Assembly (NCBI GenBank): GCA_963573315.1
Contig: OY752140.1
Coordinates: forward strand, 3,658,001 to 3,722,000
DNA: 64,000 nt
Direction of reading: 5' to 3'
DNA from: Entomortierella parvispora
Taxonomy: Eukaryota > Mortierellomycota > Mortierellomycetes > Mortierellales > Mortierellaceae
Positions 21,888 through 33,400 of the stretch are shown piece after piece (the stretch's first letter is position 1; every line of letters begins with the position of its first letter). The notes beneath the pieces were generated by a model, which was not told where the DNA came from, searched no databases, and worked only from the letters and a program-made list of their open reading frames with translations. Position numbers and translations under genes: made by a program.

Positions 21888-22929
21888 CACGCTTTCCCTC
21901 CCTCCTGTGAACACGTCCTTGACCGTCTGCATTACTGCTATTGCCACCAAAATAGTAAAAAGGTAAACATGGCTTCTACGCTACCCTCACAAATACTTTC
22001 CTCGGCAAGACAAACATTGGCTTGTCTTTGAGAGACACTGGAGATTGATAAGCCAAGGATTTAAACGCCAAGGCAACCGAGGGAGGGGTATAACAGTGCA
22101 AAAGTCAGTGTCCCTCGGAAGGAAGGACAGTACTGATTCGTCCTGACCCATGGGCAGGGATCAGTCAGAACATGCAAAGAGAGGGAGGCGAGCACTCGAT
22201 GAGAATGGATGGTTTGCGGAGAGTGACGGTTCAGACATGAGGAAGTGGAGAGGATGGGAAGAGGATGAGAAGTGAGGATTAGAACACCCATTGACGACAT
22301 GCAAGAGAAGAAAAATTGAAAGAAGATAGACAAGGAGAAAAAGGTGCCCAACAAGGGTTGAACTGCACGGGCAAGAGCGACCCTTTGATGACAACACATT
22401 GGTTGGATAAGCAGCGGGAACGGACTATGTGCTGTAGACTCCTCTCCTCCCTTGGCGTGTGCGAAGGATGAATGTTGTGAGAAGGGTGCAGGCACATCGT
22501 TGTGCGTGTCTGTTGTTGCCGTCACATCCTTGACTATCCTGCCCCCTGGCTCGCTGGCCCCTCTCCCCTTTCGTTCCCTTTTTTTTTGTATCCTCCGTCT
22601 ACCCTTCTGTCCCTCTTGTGCGATTGCAACGGTCGCAGTACCAGCAACAACAGCAACCATGGCGAAGCCTGCTCGATCGCACGCAGGGAGGCGGACCCGC
22701 AAAAGTGACAAACAACAATAACCCAAAAAAACAAAAACAAAAAACACAAAAAGAAAAAGCAAAAAAAAAACCACATCCTTCCACCCCTGTGCACCTTGCC
22801 TTGTTTGCGTTGCCTTGACCATCCGCCTCTCCACTCCGCTCTTCACTTTGTGCTTGCAGCACTGCACTCTGCACTGCGGTGCAACGGCACCTTTCATTTG
22901 TGTGATAGAATGAACTGAATGAATGAACC

Positions 22930-23130
22930 GTGACTGACTGCAGAACTGACTGACTGACAGACTGACTGACTGACCATGTTGTTGCCCCTGTGCCCCCCTC
23001 TTTCCTCGCCCTCCTCCTTGGCCCATGGTTCGTCGCATTGTCACTTTTCTTCTTTTCACTCCTCTCCCACAAACTGCACCTGCACACATACACACACACA
23101 CGCACACACACGCACGCACACACATTCACG
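22930..23130. repeat. ACTG repeat followed by CA-rich microsatellite
   Basis: Interrupted ACTG units run over about 22930-22976. After a pyrimidine-rich stretch, an interrupted CA/CACG tract covers about 23085-23130, just before the DP gene leader. Confidence 0.8.
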
Positions 23131-23231
23131 CACGCCACAGACAGACAAGGAGACAGATACACAGCACAGCACAAGCCCGCTAGTCCCCCGCAGACCGCAG
23201 CGCGCACGCCGTCCCTTAATTCCACAGCTCC

Positions 23232-26200
23232 ATGAGACCTCTTGCCGGCCACCCCTCAGTCCCGGCGGGTCCTCCACACGCCCCTGCTGCCCCTCAGCAC
23301 CACCCTGCGCACTGTGTTCAGCTGGAGCACACTAGTCAGCACCAGCACCAGCACCAGCACCAGCACCAGCACCACAGTCACCACCACCACCACCACCACC
23401 TGCCTGTTCATTCGAATCAGCAACATCCCCAGCTCCAGAGTCATCACCATCGACATTCCTCATTCACACAACACGCCTCCACGTCTGTAGCCGCTACTTC
23501 CTCATATGACCAACTTCTTTCACCTCCAACGTCAGTGTCTTCAACTTCGGCTTTTTCTCCATCTTCCTCCCCTCTTGATTATCCTCCGCGCTCCACCTAT
23601 CCTCCTCATATCACCGACGCCTCGTTCCCAAGGTCCATCCAACGATTGAGTCATGGGCCAGAGACCTTGGTGCACCAGTTGGGCCACAGAGCGACTCCCA
23701 GCAATCCACATCAAGAACGATACAGTTATATCCCTCCTCCGTCTCGGAGGCCATTGCTCCACCGCGATCCTCATTTTAATGACCAGGCTCATGATCAGGT
23801 GTTTACCGAAGGGCAACAGGGCTTTTACCGCCCTCACCAGCCGATAGAACATCACTCACCTTCATGGAGGGCGCCTGTGGATCAAAGCTCCCAAGGAGTA
23901 CAGCCACCGCCACCAATTCGCACTCAGCTTTCTAACTCATCCACCCCACTTCACAGCTCTTCCTCCTTTGACTGCCCTCCTCTCAGCGGCCTGACTATCA
24001 GTAGCAGCTCCAGTAGATCTGGACCCTCCCCTGCCACCCCACGTTCTCTACCACACCATTTTGGAGGATCTGTCCTTTCGTATCCTCTCATGGACTCCCC
24101 TGTCGACTATCGAGAACGGATCAAAACACCTACGTCGCACCATGCCATGTCCGGGGCAATGTCATCATATCCGTGGAACAACCAAGATGACATGGAACTA
24201 CGAGAACGGGAACAGAACCACTATCGAGCCATGGACAGAAAGGAGGCAAATACGTCTGCCAGCGCTTCCCCCGCTTCATCCCGCAAACCTGTGAAAAAGG
24301 ATTCTGTCGAGAAGGAGAGGGTCGATATTTATGGGGGGGTAGAAACGTCGATGGTGTTGCCCGGAGATATTTCCATATCTAGCAGTAGGAAAGAGAGCCT
24401 GACTGACAGTTTTATCCTGGAAGAAGACGAGGAAGACTTTCAACTTTCACAATCTTCGAAAAAGATGAAGGCATCTCGAAAACGTGCGGTCCCTGTGACC
24501 TCACGGAGAAGGTCGTTAGAAGATGTTTTAGATGAGTAAGTTATTTTTTTGTGCTTTTGTTGACAACAGAGGAGGTTTCGTGAGGATGGTAGATTTGACT
24601 TTGTTGTTATTTTTTCTTGTGTGCAGAATCGAAGAGGAGGCCAATGCTGCCACTGGAAATCAATCCATGACGGGCCATGGACTTCGGATTTACGCTCAAC
24701 GAGTTTGTGAAAGGGTCCAGGCCACCACGGGCGTGGTCTCAGTTTCCAGAGTAATGATTGACACGCGAAAGCACACTCAACGAGCGCTTTTTTTCTTTCT
24801 TTTTCTTATCTCCTTTACTTACATACAACTCAATCTGTCATTTCTCGTACGGCTCAATTGCTTATAGATTGTGCACGAACTTTCTGGAGCGAAAGGGGAG
24901 TTAGTGGAAGGAGCACCAGAAGCCCCTGGTCAAGAGGTTAGTCAACCGGGACAAGCAAAAGAGATTTCCTTCCCCCCACACGTTCTGTTCGGCTGTCATG
25001 AAATTAACGCCACCAATTCTGCACCACCTGTAGAATATTCGACGTCGCGTATACGATGCGCTCAACGTTTTGGAGGCTCTTGGCGTTATTTCCATGGACG
25101 AAAACAAAGATTTCCGCTGGGTCGGTATTCAAGAATCCCGTGTGGTCAACGACATATCGAGACGTATTGCCGCGAAATCACTTGCCGGCGCGGATGAGTC
25201 GCCGGAGGAGCCGGAGGATGAGGAGAGCGAGGAACCCGAGGACGACGACATGGAGATTGAAAAGTTGCAGGTAGGCCCAATCAAACCAGAGGATGGCAAT
25301 CCGTCATCTTTATCTGTAGATTATAGGGCTAACCTACTCATTCCTTTTTCTTTCTGCCTACAATAGCGAGAGGTCGATGCTTTAAGGATGAGTACTGAGC
25401 TAGAACTTGCTCAACTCAAAGATCAAGCTGCCAAGGTTAGATTGTCTGCTCTTTGCAACATTGGCCAGTTTTTCAAAACTCTTGACTCACTCTCATAACC
25501 TCTTCCTTGCTAGCATGTGCAAGTCCTCAATCTCGTACAGAGAAATAAGCGCCGAGAAATCAAAGAGCAGGAGAAAGAGGAGCGGCGGAGACAAAGAAGA
25601 GCCGAAAAACGGGCCGCGCAGGCACAAGCCGCATCATCTGGAGGAGATCAAGATATGACTGATGTGGGTCCGCAAGGATGTAGTGACGATCATAGCGAGA
25701 TTCGCCCCCGTGCTGGGTCAGAGCCACGCCGTCGAAGGAGATCCTCGCGTCAGCCGTCGCAGACACCAGTTGGAACCAGAGAGGATGATATGGACGGCAT
25801 CACGATGATGGATACAGACACTGGCGATAGTGAAGATGCTGCCTTGCGAAAAGAGCAAGAAAGGAGAGAACGGAAGGAAAGGCGAGAGCGCAAGGAGAAG
25901 AGGGCGCAAAAGAGGCAGCAAAAGGAGGCACAGCAATTGCAACTGCCGTTTGTCATGGTGCAGATGGAGGGATATGCCGGACAAAGCTCAGACTCTGAGG
26001 GAGGAATTACGGTCGTCCGAAGAGTTCGTGATGAGCAGAAAACAAGATCTAGGTGAGCTCTTCATCCTTACACCCTCTACCTCATTGAGGTTTGCGGACG
26101 ACGCTGACAGTCTGCTATTCTACTTTTCTTGTCAAATGTTAGCGGCAAGAGCAGGCGACATTGCCAAGCCTCAGAGGAGTCCTCAGCGAACATCGAAATT

Positions 26201-26407
26201 TCGATCCCTCATCAAGAAGAGATGAGTATCGTCTCGGACACTGAGGTTCTAACCGACCTTGGGCTGGACTCTGTCCCCATGGAGCAACTGCGTGCCGTAT
26301 TTTCCTCAGAGCTGATTGAAACGGTGCTCCCCGGAGTAAATATCCAGAGTGCTGACCCGGTATCATTGCGCGGAGGCCACGAGCGCGCACTGAACCGTTC
26401 AACTTAG
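23232..26407 (+). CDS. TFDP: E2F dimerisation partner DP (TFDP family transcription factor)
   Basis: Seven exons (23232-24535, 24627-24750, 24868-24936, 25034-25270, 25367-25435, 25514-26052, 26143-26407) encode 868 aa, about twice the size of animal DP. The first ~430 residues are low complexity with an alternating Gln/His tract and a poly-His run. The winged-helix DNA-binding domain spans exons 2-4: HGLRIYAQRVCERVQ, IVHELSG, then NIRRRVYDALNVLEALGVIS and FRWVGIQ. RRRVYD is the DNA-contact signature of E2F/DP proteins, and DALNVL is characteristic of DP. Exons 5-6 carry the dimerisation coiled coil with LNLVQRN, the DP hallmark, followed by a highly charged segment. DP binds DNA with E2F to drive G1/S genes. 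Fungi of the Dikarya replaced E2F/DP by SBF/MBF, so presence here fits an early-diverging lineage. An AATAAA lies about 120 nt after the stop. Confidence 0.93.
23338..23402 (+). repeat. CAGCAC/CAC tandem repeat inside the DP coding region
   Basis: The hexamer CAGCAC is repeated about six times (about 23338-23374), followed by a run of CAC triplets. In frame it encodes alternating Gln-His and then poly-His, near residues 36-56 of DP. It should be prone to length variation. Confidence 0.85.
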
Positions 26408-26976
26408 GGTGGTTGCCGACGAACTATACCCCCTTTAGTCTCTTTTTGAAGTTTTGTTCATTTTATGACCACAGTTCCCGGTCTTTGTGTATTTTTATCG
26501 CCCCCATTTTCATGAACATGTACAATAAAAATCCTGTTTTGATCTGGACGGCTGCGCTACGAGTCTTGACGCGGCCGGTTCCAGGGCAGAGGCGGATCCT
26601 CGTCTTACCTGCTGAAGAACGTCATTTGAATCTCGAGAGAGCAACGACAGGTAGATCCCAGAGAGGCAACCTTAGAAGAAAGAAAGATGGGCATTTCTCA
26701 AGTCGTGAAGAGGCGCCCCCTGCTCCCATTGGCCAGGTGCAACAAAACTTACAAAAGGCCCTGGTCTCAGATGCGAGGTGGTCACACCGCCACCGCGCTG
26801 CGGTGGGTGTGCAAAATTAATCTTTCCATGAATCCACTGCCTTTCACTTCCTCCCACTCTTCCTACTACAAATCCTCTGCTGGTTCCCATTGCCGTTGTC
26901 AAAGTCTTTTTCCTCTGGCCCATACACCTATTCCTCGTTCTCCCTCTTCCTGTCGTTGTGAAATACTCCAATTGGA
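26408..26976. other. Intergenic region between DP and kinase genes
   Basis: 569 nt. It holds the AATAAA poly(A) signal of DP at 26524-26529, then the promoter and CT-rich leader of the kinase gene. No TATA box is obvious and nothing else is recognised. Confidence 0.5.
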
Positions 26977-29142
26977 ATGACTGTTACTGCACAGCCAATC
27001 TCTCCGTCTCCGACCTCCTCCTCCGCCACTTCCAACGCCCTCGGTGCTCATCAAAACGACCAAACTGCTTTGGTAGATCAAGCATCGGAAATCGAGCACT
27101 CTGACCCCGGTGTGGGTGACGATGATGAGGATACATTTCCCAAAGGACAGTTAGAAGGCAATGCCAGCGACAGCGTCGTCAATTCGGGCCTTATCAAACG
27201 TCTTGATGCTCTGAGGACAGACTTCACAGACTCGACGTCTGATCAGAAAAAGCAAGGGAAAAGGGAGCCGCAACTGGAAAAGGGGTTTGACACAAGCTCA
27301 TTTCTAGGACGCAGCGTCGACAGTAGCCGACTTCATTCAGCAGGGTCGCCAGAGCCGGACTCGTCATCCCCAAGTGGGCGTCCTCACCATCTCCGACCCA
27401 AGATTTCTATCGACACATCACCGTCCAGTCTTCAAAAGCGGTTTAGTCCTGCACCGGCGCTTGGAAAGCAGACATCTGCGCTCTCTTCTCAACTAAGAAA
27501 CTCGGGAGCGAGTGCAGGCCGAGCTCCACCTGTAAAGGAAGTGTGGCCTTCAGCCCCTTTGGTAGCACAATCTTGGACACCTTCGTCTCAGTCGTCCTCG
27601 TGGCAGCCAGGAAGTGCTGCTAGTCAACTGTCTTTAGCATTGGACAGAGATAGGCAGCAACGAGGAGGAACAAATAAGGATGGCCCAAAGCAGAGCCCCT
27701 CTCCAAATACCACAGCCTCTCCATCTCCATTGTCAAAGCCGCCAAGTGCAAATGTCTCAGCAGCACCAAGAACCCCTCGGGACAATCAGACTTCAGCGCC
27801 TCTTCCTTCACCACCAGTGCCAGCAGACAATTCAAGGCGTTATAGTATCGCCGCCCCGCCTTCAATCACTTGGAAAGACCGAGAGAGCTACTCTACCACT
27901 CCTGGTGTTCCTATTAACCGCAACCACCGCGCACAGTCAGTTTCTTCACTGAACTACCCAGGATCTCGATCTTCGCAACATACCCAGGGTTCTTCAGGGG
28001 GTAGCCAGCCAAGCCAAAGTCTAATGGTCACATCGTCGTCTTACAGTTCGCTCCCTTACTCTCCGGCTGTAGCCTTCCTTTCCAACTTTGTCGACGTTAC
28101 CGCGCCCACTGTACCACCGGATGAGAGTGGAGCACAGGTGGGGGGCTTCATCCTGGGCAAAGTCATTGGTCATGGAGGATTCTCTGTTGTGCGTGAAGCC
28201 TTTCGAATGGATTCTGATACCGAACCTAGTAAACTGGCCGTCAAGATTGTCAAGACCCAGACTGGAGCGGCCGATAATGACCGGGTGCAACGGATGCTGA
28301 ACAAAGAGATCGCCATTTGGAGTCGGATCGCTCACCCGAATGCACTTTCGCTATTGCAAGTCGAAAAAATGCAAGCGTGCACGTTTATCTTTTGCGAGTT
28401 GTGTAGCGGTGGACATCTTTTGGACTATATAACCCGTCAGCGATCGCCAATCCTCACTGCAGGCGATGTGGCGACCAAGGGTCTGGATGAGGGAGAAGCT
28501 CGAGTGATCTTCAATCAGGTCGCGGAGGCATTGCGATACCTTCATGAAGTGCTGAAGATTGTCCACAGGGATATCAAGCTCGAAAATATCCTTTTGCATG
28601 ACAATGGCTCTTGGAAGATTTGTGATTTTGGACTGGCCGAGTACCAGGATGCAGAGGTGGCGGCTCGGTTCGGGGATACTTTGACTTCACCTACTACACC
28701 AGCTTGTGGTGGAGGTGGACTTGTTGCGGCTTCGGGCGGTGAAGGCAACTCATTGTATGAGGATTCTCTGATGGAAGAAGATATAGTGGGAGGATCTCTT
28801 GCGTATTGTTCACCAGAGCAGTTGCGATCGTCAAAGCCCCTGCGATGCCCTTCTTCAGATGTGTGGTCCTTAGGCGTGGTCTTGTATGCCCTTTTGACCG
28901 GGCGACTACCCTTCCAAGATGAGTACGAACCTCGGTTACAGTTTCAGATACTGAACAGTCGGTATGAAGAACCTCCGCATTGTAGTCCAGAGGCCAAGGA
29001 GCTACTGCACAACATGTTTCGGACCAAGCCAGAGGAGCGCTGGCGCGTTGGCAGGGTTAAAGACAGTGCTTGGTGTATGGGTACGACATGCAATTCTGAA
29101 GAGACACCTCCATCCTCGACTTGGGGTCCACGGTTCTTTTGA
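26977..29142 (+). CDS. Serine/threonine protein kinase with long disordered N-terminus
   Basis: A single exon encodes 721 aa. Residues 1 to ~385 are Ser/Pro/Gln-rich with many SP and TP sites. The kinase domain fills about 389-690: Gly loop IGHGGFSVV, Lys in LAVKIVK, catalytic loop HRDIKLEN, DFG in KICDFGLAE, SLAYCSPEQL in place of APE, DVWSLGVVLYALLTGRLPF, and the subdomain XI Arg in EERWRV. All catalytic residues are present. The spacing from DFG to SPEQ is unusually long, with a Gly/Ser/acidic insert of about 50 residues in the activation segment. The overall look is of the CAMK group, similar to fungal Kin/Ppk kinases, but I cannot name the orthologue. The ATG follows a long CT-rich leader and has no upstream in-frame ATG. 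Substrate and pathway are unknown. Confidence 0.85.
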   Translation: MTVTAQPISPSPTSSSATSNALGAHQNDQTALVDQASEIEHSDPGVGDDDEDTFPKGQLEGNASDSVVNSGLIKRLDALRTDFTDSTSDQKKQGKREPQLEKGFDTSSFLGRSVDSSRLHSAGSPEPDSSSPSGRPHHLRPKISIDTSPSSLQKRFSPAPALGKQTSALSSQLRNSGASAGRAPPVKEVWPSAPLVAQSWTPSSQSSSWQPGSAASQLSLALDRDRQQRGGTNKDGPKQSPSPNTTASPSPLSKPPSANVSAAPRTPRDNQTSAPLPSPPVPADNSRRYSIAAPPSITWKDRESYSTTPGVPINRNHRAQSVSSLNYPGSRSSQHTQGSSGGSQPSQSLMVTSSSYSSLPYSPAVAFLSNFVDVTAPTVPPDESGAQVGGFILGKVIGHGGFSVVREAFRMDSDTEPSKLAVKIVKTQTGAADNDRVQRMLNKEIAIWSRIAHPNALSLLQVEKMQACTFIFCELCSGGHLLDYITRQRSPILTAGDVATKGLDEGEARVIFNQVAEALRYLHEVLKIVHRDIKLENILLHDNGSWKICDFGLAEYQDAEVAARFGDTLTSPTTPACGGGGLVAASGGEGNSLYEDSLMEEDIVGGSLAYCSPEQLRSSKPLRCPSSDVWSLGVVLYALLTGRLPFQDEYEPRLQFQILNSRYEEPPHCSPEAKELLHNMFRTKPEERWRVGRVKDSAWCMGTTCNSEETPPSSTWGPRFF

Positions 29143-30425
29143 GGGAATTCATTTTTTTTTTCATATTTCTTCAAATTTCATCTTCTGTGGAATCTATCAT
29201 AGTAATAATAATAATAAAAGAAGAACAGAATTGATAAGGAAAGAAGTTTCTCTGACTATCTGAGTCTTCAAGATGGCGTCCTGGCATCTTGGCAACTCCA
29301 TGTGCCGTTCTTGGGCGCGGTAAATGTCTTTTGCGGACTAAACTCTTCTTTTAATCTGCATCATACCATGCTTGAGTCAACAGGTTGTATTCTTTTGCTC
29401 CCATGTCACGGGCTGTCAACAATCCTTTGAGGGATGACATACGTAAGGGTCAAATGAGGGATTCTTTCCGTGGCTGGCTTGTCCTCAGCAGAACCATGGC
29501 GACCCCTTGTCTGTGTTCTGCCAACTCTTTTGTTCTTCACCCACCATATTCATCACTCTTTCTTCTGTGAGCAACCCCTTCCTTTTTCCCTATGGGGCCT
29601 CTTCTGGTTTTGGATCCAAGGGGTGCAAGATGCACATTTGTCGACAGGCTGTGATGCTTGGCTGGTTTGATATCAAATCCTGTTCTTTACTTGTACCCGA
29701 AGATGGCGTTGACAACAATAACACTGACGGCAGGCCGCGACCAATGATGGCACAACACAAGAGCAAGAGGAGGAGGAAGAGGAGGAGAAGGAGGAGAGGC
29801 AGGAGGAGGCAGGGTTTCTGTATGTGGCGACGAGCATTGGGCCGTCGGCCTTGGCTCCCTTCTTTCCCGCAGACGCTCTTTTCTGCCTGTGCCCCCTTTA
29901 TTTCCCTCTGTTCGCGAATGCGAGCTGCTTTTCTCTCTTTCTTCTCTCTTTCTCTCTTTCTCCCTTCCACTCCCTCTCTTTCCTTTCCTCTCATTCACGC
30001 TCTCCTCCTTCTCCATCGCCTCATCCGTCACTGTCCATCCATCCTCCATTTCCTTTGCTGGCTCGTCATCATCGACCTCATCCGGCTAGTTTGCCACCAT
30101 TCCTATTCCCGAGTTTTTCCCCCCCTTTTTTTATTTTTTATTCCACATTCGTTCTGCCAGAGTCCGCGACTTTTGCTCATCCGCCTCTCCCCTACTCGCC
30201 CTCAAGGCACACAGGCAATCAATCAATCAAGGAGCGCGAACCCCCAGACTGCCATTCGATTGTCCGACCCTGAACTCACCCTCTCCTGTCACTTCACTTT
30301 CTGTTTTCTTTTTCTTTTATTCTCTCCTCTGCCTTTGTTATTTATCTGCCCTGTGTTCGTCTTCAGTTCTGGACCGTCTTTCGCGAACATCTCCAGAGCT
30401 GCCATCACTCCCTGCATCGCTCCCC
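29143..30425. other. Intergenic region with GA- and CT-rich tracts, kinase to ASH1
   Basis: 1.28 kb. It starts with an AATAAA (29213-29218) after an ATA repeat, which probably ends the kinase transcript. A GGA-rich tract (about 29760-29816) is followed by a long CT-rich block (about 29930-30010). A 381-aa ORF crosses this block, but its composition is pure Ser/Pro/Leu/Phe leader translation. No gene is supported. Confidence 0.5.
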
Positions 30426-33400
30426 ATGGCCGTGAAGGCAAAAAAAAGGTAAATGTCGCTGGTCAATCTGTCTGTCCCTCAGTCCGTCTCTACCGGCTCT
30501 CATCCTCTGTGGTTCATGCCACTCTTCCCGACTCCCACACACATGCCAGTCCAGAGGAATGCGCCCTCGTCCCAACACAGGTAGCACAATCAGACCTGTT
30601 CCTGCAAAAACCTGCAACCCCCTCTGGATGCTCTTTTCTCTCAGAGCCCTAGACGTCCAGTGTTTGGATCGCGCACTGTTAAATCGGTCCTACGATTAGC
30701 ATCCGCCACCCCCCTGAATTGTGTTTTTTTTTCGACTTGCATTTTGAAGACGTTGGACTTTCTCTCTTGCATTCCCTTGCCATAGCTCATCCACTTTGCG
30801 TCCAACAGACACTAATTTTCGAGTGTATCCCCTTTACCAATCTATTTGGTTGATTCTCTTTGGTCATCTAGAAAACTAACTGCGATTATGCCGAGGGATC
30901 ACAAGTCCGAGGTGGCGATGCTTCCAGGAGAGGAAGAAATGTTGGCCCAGATGCAGTTGTCAAAAACAGTTGCCACTGAGGATATGATTGCAATGGCTCG
31001 ACACGTCCTAGAAGAGATTACTGTGCGCTCTCGTGACACCGGCCTGGACGCTTTGACCATGGAGGCACCCGTTCCAGAAATTGCTAATAGTCCAGAGATC
31101 CCTGACAGCCCACCTTCGCCCACTGGAGCCCAGCAGGAGGATTCAAAAGCTGCAAAGTCGTCCATGCCAGCAGCTGTCACAGGGACGCGTGCCACCCGAA
31201 GTAAGGGAGTTGCCAGCTTTGGTAAGAAAGCTACCAAATGTTGCCGTGGATTGAGACCAGCTGTCTTATTCAATTTTAACACATACCAATATGTTCATAA
31301 TCTTAGATCAAACTGTGCCAACGAAAGAAAACAGGGCAGGATCTTCGGATACATCAGTGGGCGGGCGATGGTTAGCTGATTTGACAGTGGCCAACATGCA
31401 ACGACAAAACCGAGCCCATGAGGAACAAGATTTCCAAGAACGACTTCAGGCCAACGTGGCAGCCACGGTCACAAGCGAAAAGCCCTTGACAGACAGACCA
31501 AAGAGGACATTTGTATCCACTTTGAGATCTGGACTTACGAGGGTAGTATCGTTGCCCGATTCGAGGAATCCACTTTTGGACATCAACCCCAATCATCCAG
31601 AATGGAGGGAAGAGCCCGCTGATAACGCTACATCCTCAGGTCCTCAAACACCACAGGTCGATCTGGAGGTGTCATCAGACAAGGAGGAGAGGGTAGATAT
31701 CTTTTCCTTTGCAAATTCGGATGACTTGCGACTGAGGGATGTCCCAATATTCAAAATCGACAGCAACTTGGCGACAGAGTCAACAACTGTGCCTGGATTC
31801 GGAGTTCCTCTCAGCGTCCTAGCTAAACCACGACTGACCCACGCGCTGATCGCAGACAAAGCCCGTACCACGTATGCGCCCAACCCGAGCAAGGCCATGA
31901 GCTCAACGTCCTCCGACAATGGCTCAGCGGCAGTTGTCACAAAGAGAAAACCGGGACGACCCCCAGGATACTTCCTAGGCCCAACTTCATGTGCCCATTG
32001 CCGCAAATCACATCGTCGGTGCGACTATAACACTGTCTGCCATCGCTGCGTCAAGGCCAAAATCCCTTGCGATCGATCCGATACCGTGGATCGTCCTACA
32101 GTCATTGTTCGCGAAGCCAGAATTGCTGTCAAGGCGGAGGCACAGGCTGCTGTTGCGGCTGCTGTGGCGGCAGGCTGGGCTATACCAATTGAGCCTAAAT
32201 CGCGTGCTCGCGCAGAGTCTACAGCCGAGTCTGTCACTTCTGAAGGGGCCGCTGTCAGTGTCAAGAGACGCCGAACGCCAAGTCCGAGTGATGTGTGTAG
32301 GGACAACATCATTGAACAACGATCCAAGAGAAGGGCAGCTGTGATGCCCATCCAGAAATTCGACCCCAGCGTTTACATCACACCAAAAGGAAATTGGATG
32401 CAACGAGCTGGTGTCCAGGCTTCCAAGGTGGCAACTAAAGGAGAGCGTGATGATCCCAGGCCAGTCGGGTCTACCGATGGAACATGGATCGGTAGCTCAA
32501 GCCAGGAGCGAGAATCCGGATCAACTGCGAGTGTAAAGAATGAGGGTAACCGGAGTCAATCAGGAGAGCAGTCAAGTACCGACGATATGTCTTCGGCAGG
32601 AGATGTCAACATGATGGAAGATGTTTCTTTGACAGACGAAACATCAAGGGAAGGAGATGCACAGTCTTCACGATCCGTAAACGTGAACGTGAATGGACTA
32701 GCCATTGAGGTGGAATCGACAGTTGCATTACCTAACCTGCCAAACCTCCGGCGCAGAGTTCTACGGACTGCTGCCCCTGTTCTCTCTCCGAGACCAAGCC
32801 TTGGAGTAGGGCGCCCCCCTCAATTCCCAATTCGAATGTCCGTGACAGCACAACAGCCAATGGCTCAGGTTCTTACCCCGGCCAATCAAGTCGCGTTCCT
32901 AAATAGCAACGGAGGCAATGGTTCATATCAGTCTTCGTTAATACCGGCAGTAGTGGCACCTCCAGTCAAAAGAGGTCCGGGAAGACCACCATGGAAGTAT
33001 CCTCCTGGATTTATTCCTCCACCCCCGCCCCCAAAGAGGAGTGTTGGCAGACCTCGTAATCCCAACAGAGTTATCAAAGGATACGACGCCAATGGTGTGA
33101 AGCGAGGACCCGGTCGACCCCCTCTCCCTAGAGGCCCAGATGGTTTAATCCTGCCGGAATTCAAGACAGAATACAAAAAACACCCCAAGCTTGAGGAACC
33201 ACCACAGCGAGACATGGACAGCGAAAAGAGCAAGCCTGGTCCGAAGCCAATATTGATTGCGAAGGCCAAACTAGTCGAGAAGTCAAAATTAATCGAGAAA
33301 GCAAAATTGGTTGAAAAGGCGAAATTATCCGAGAAGCCAAAGTCGTCGAAGCCGCTCGTCGCCACTAAGAAAACACCTGTTACAACGCAGGCAGCGAAGC

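Larger units (their letters stand above)
20772..23231. other. Microsatellite-rich intergenic region
   Basis: About 2.5 kb with no supported gene. It contains simple repeats of ATGG (about 21682-21706), ACAG (about 21860-21887), ACTG (about 22930-22976) and CA/CACG (about 23085-23130), plus two ACGCGT motifs near 21322 and 21341. An AATAAA at 20971-20976 may end the PXMP4 transcript. Apparent ORFs of up to 354 aa on the minus strand only translate these repeats. Confidence 0.6.

Noticed and set aside
22061-23125. 354-aa minus-strand ORF with Cys/Val-rich start
   Set aside because: It is a translation of the CA and ACTG microsatellites and biased spacer DNA. There is no domain and no splice context.
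21682-23130. CRISPR-like or satellite array
   Set aside because: Units are 2-4 nt simple repeats without spacers, ordinary microsatellites of a eukaryotic genome.
29507-30652. 381-aa plus-strand ORF before ASH1
   Set aside because: Composition is that of a CT-rich leader (Ser, Pro, Leu, Phe runs). It overlaps the real first exon of ASH1 in another frame.
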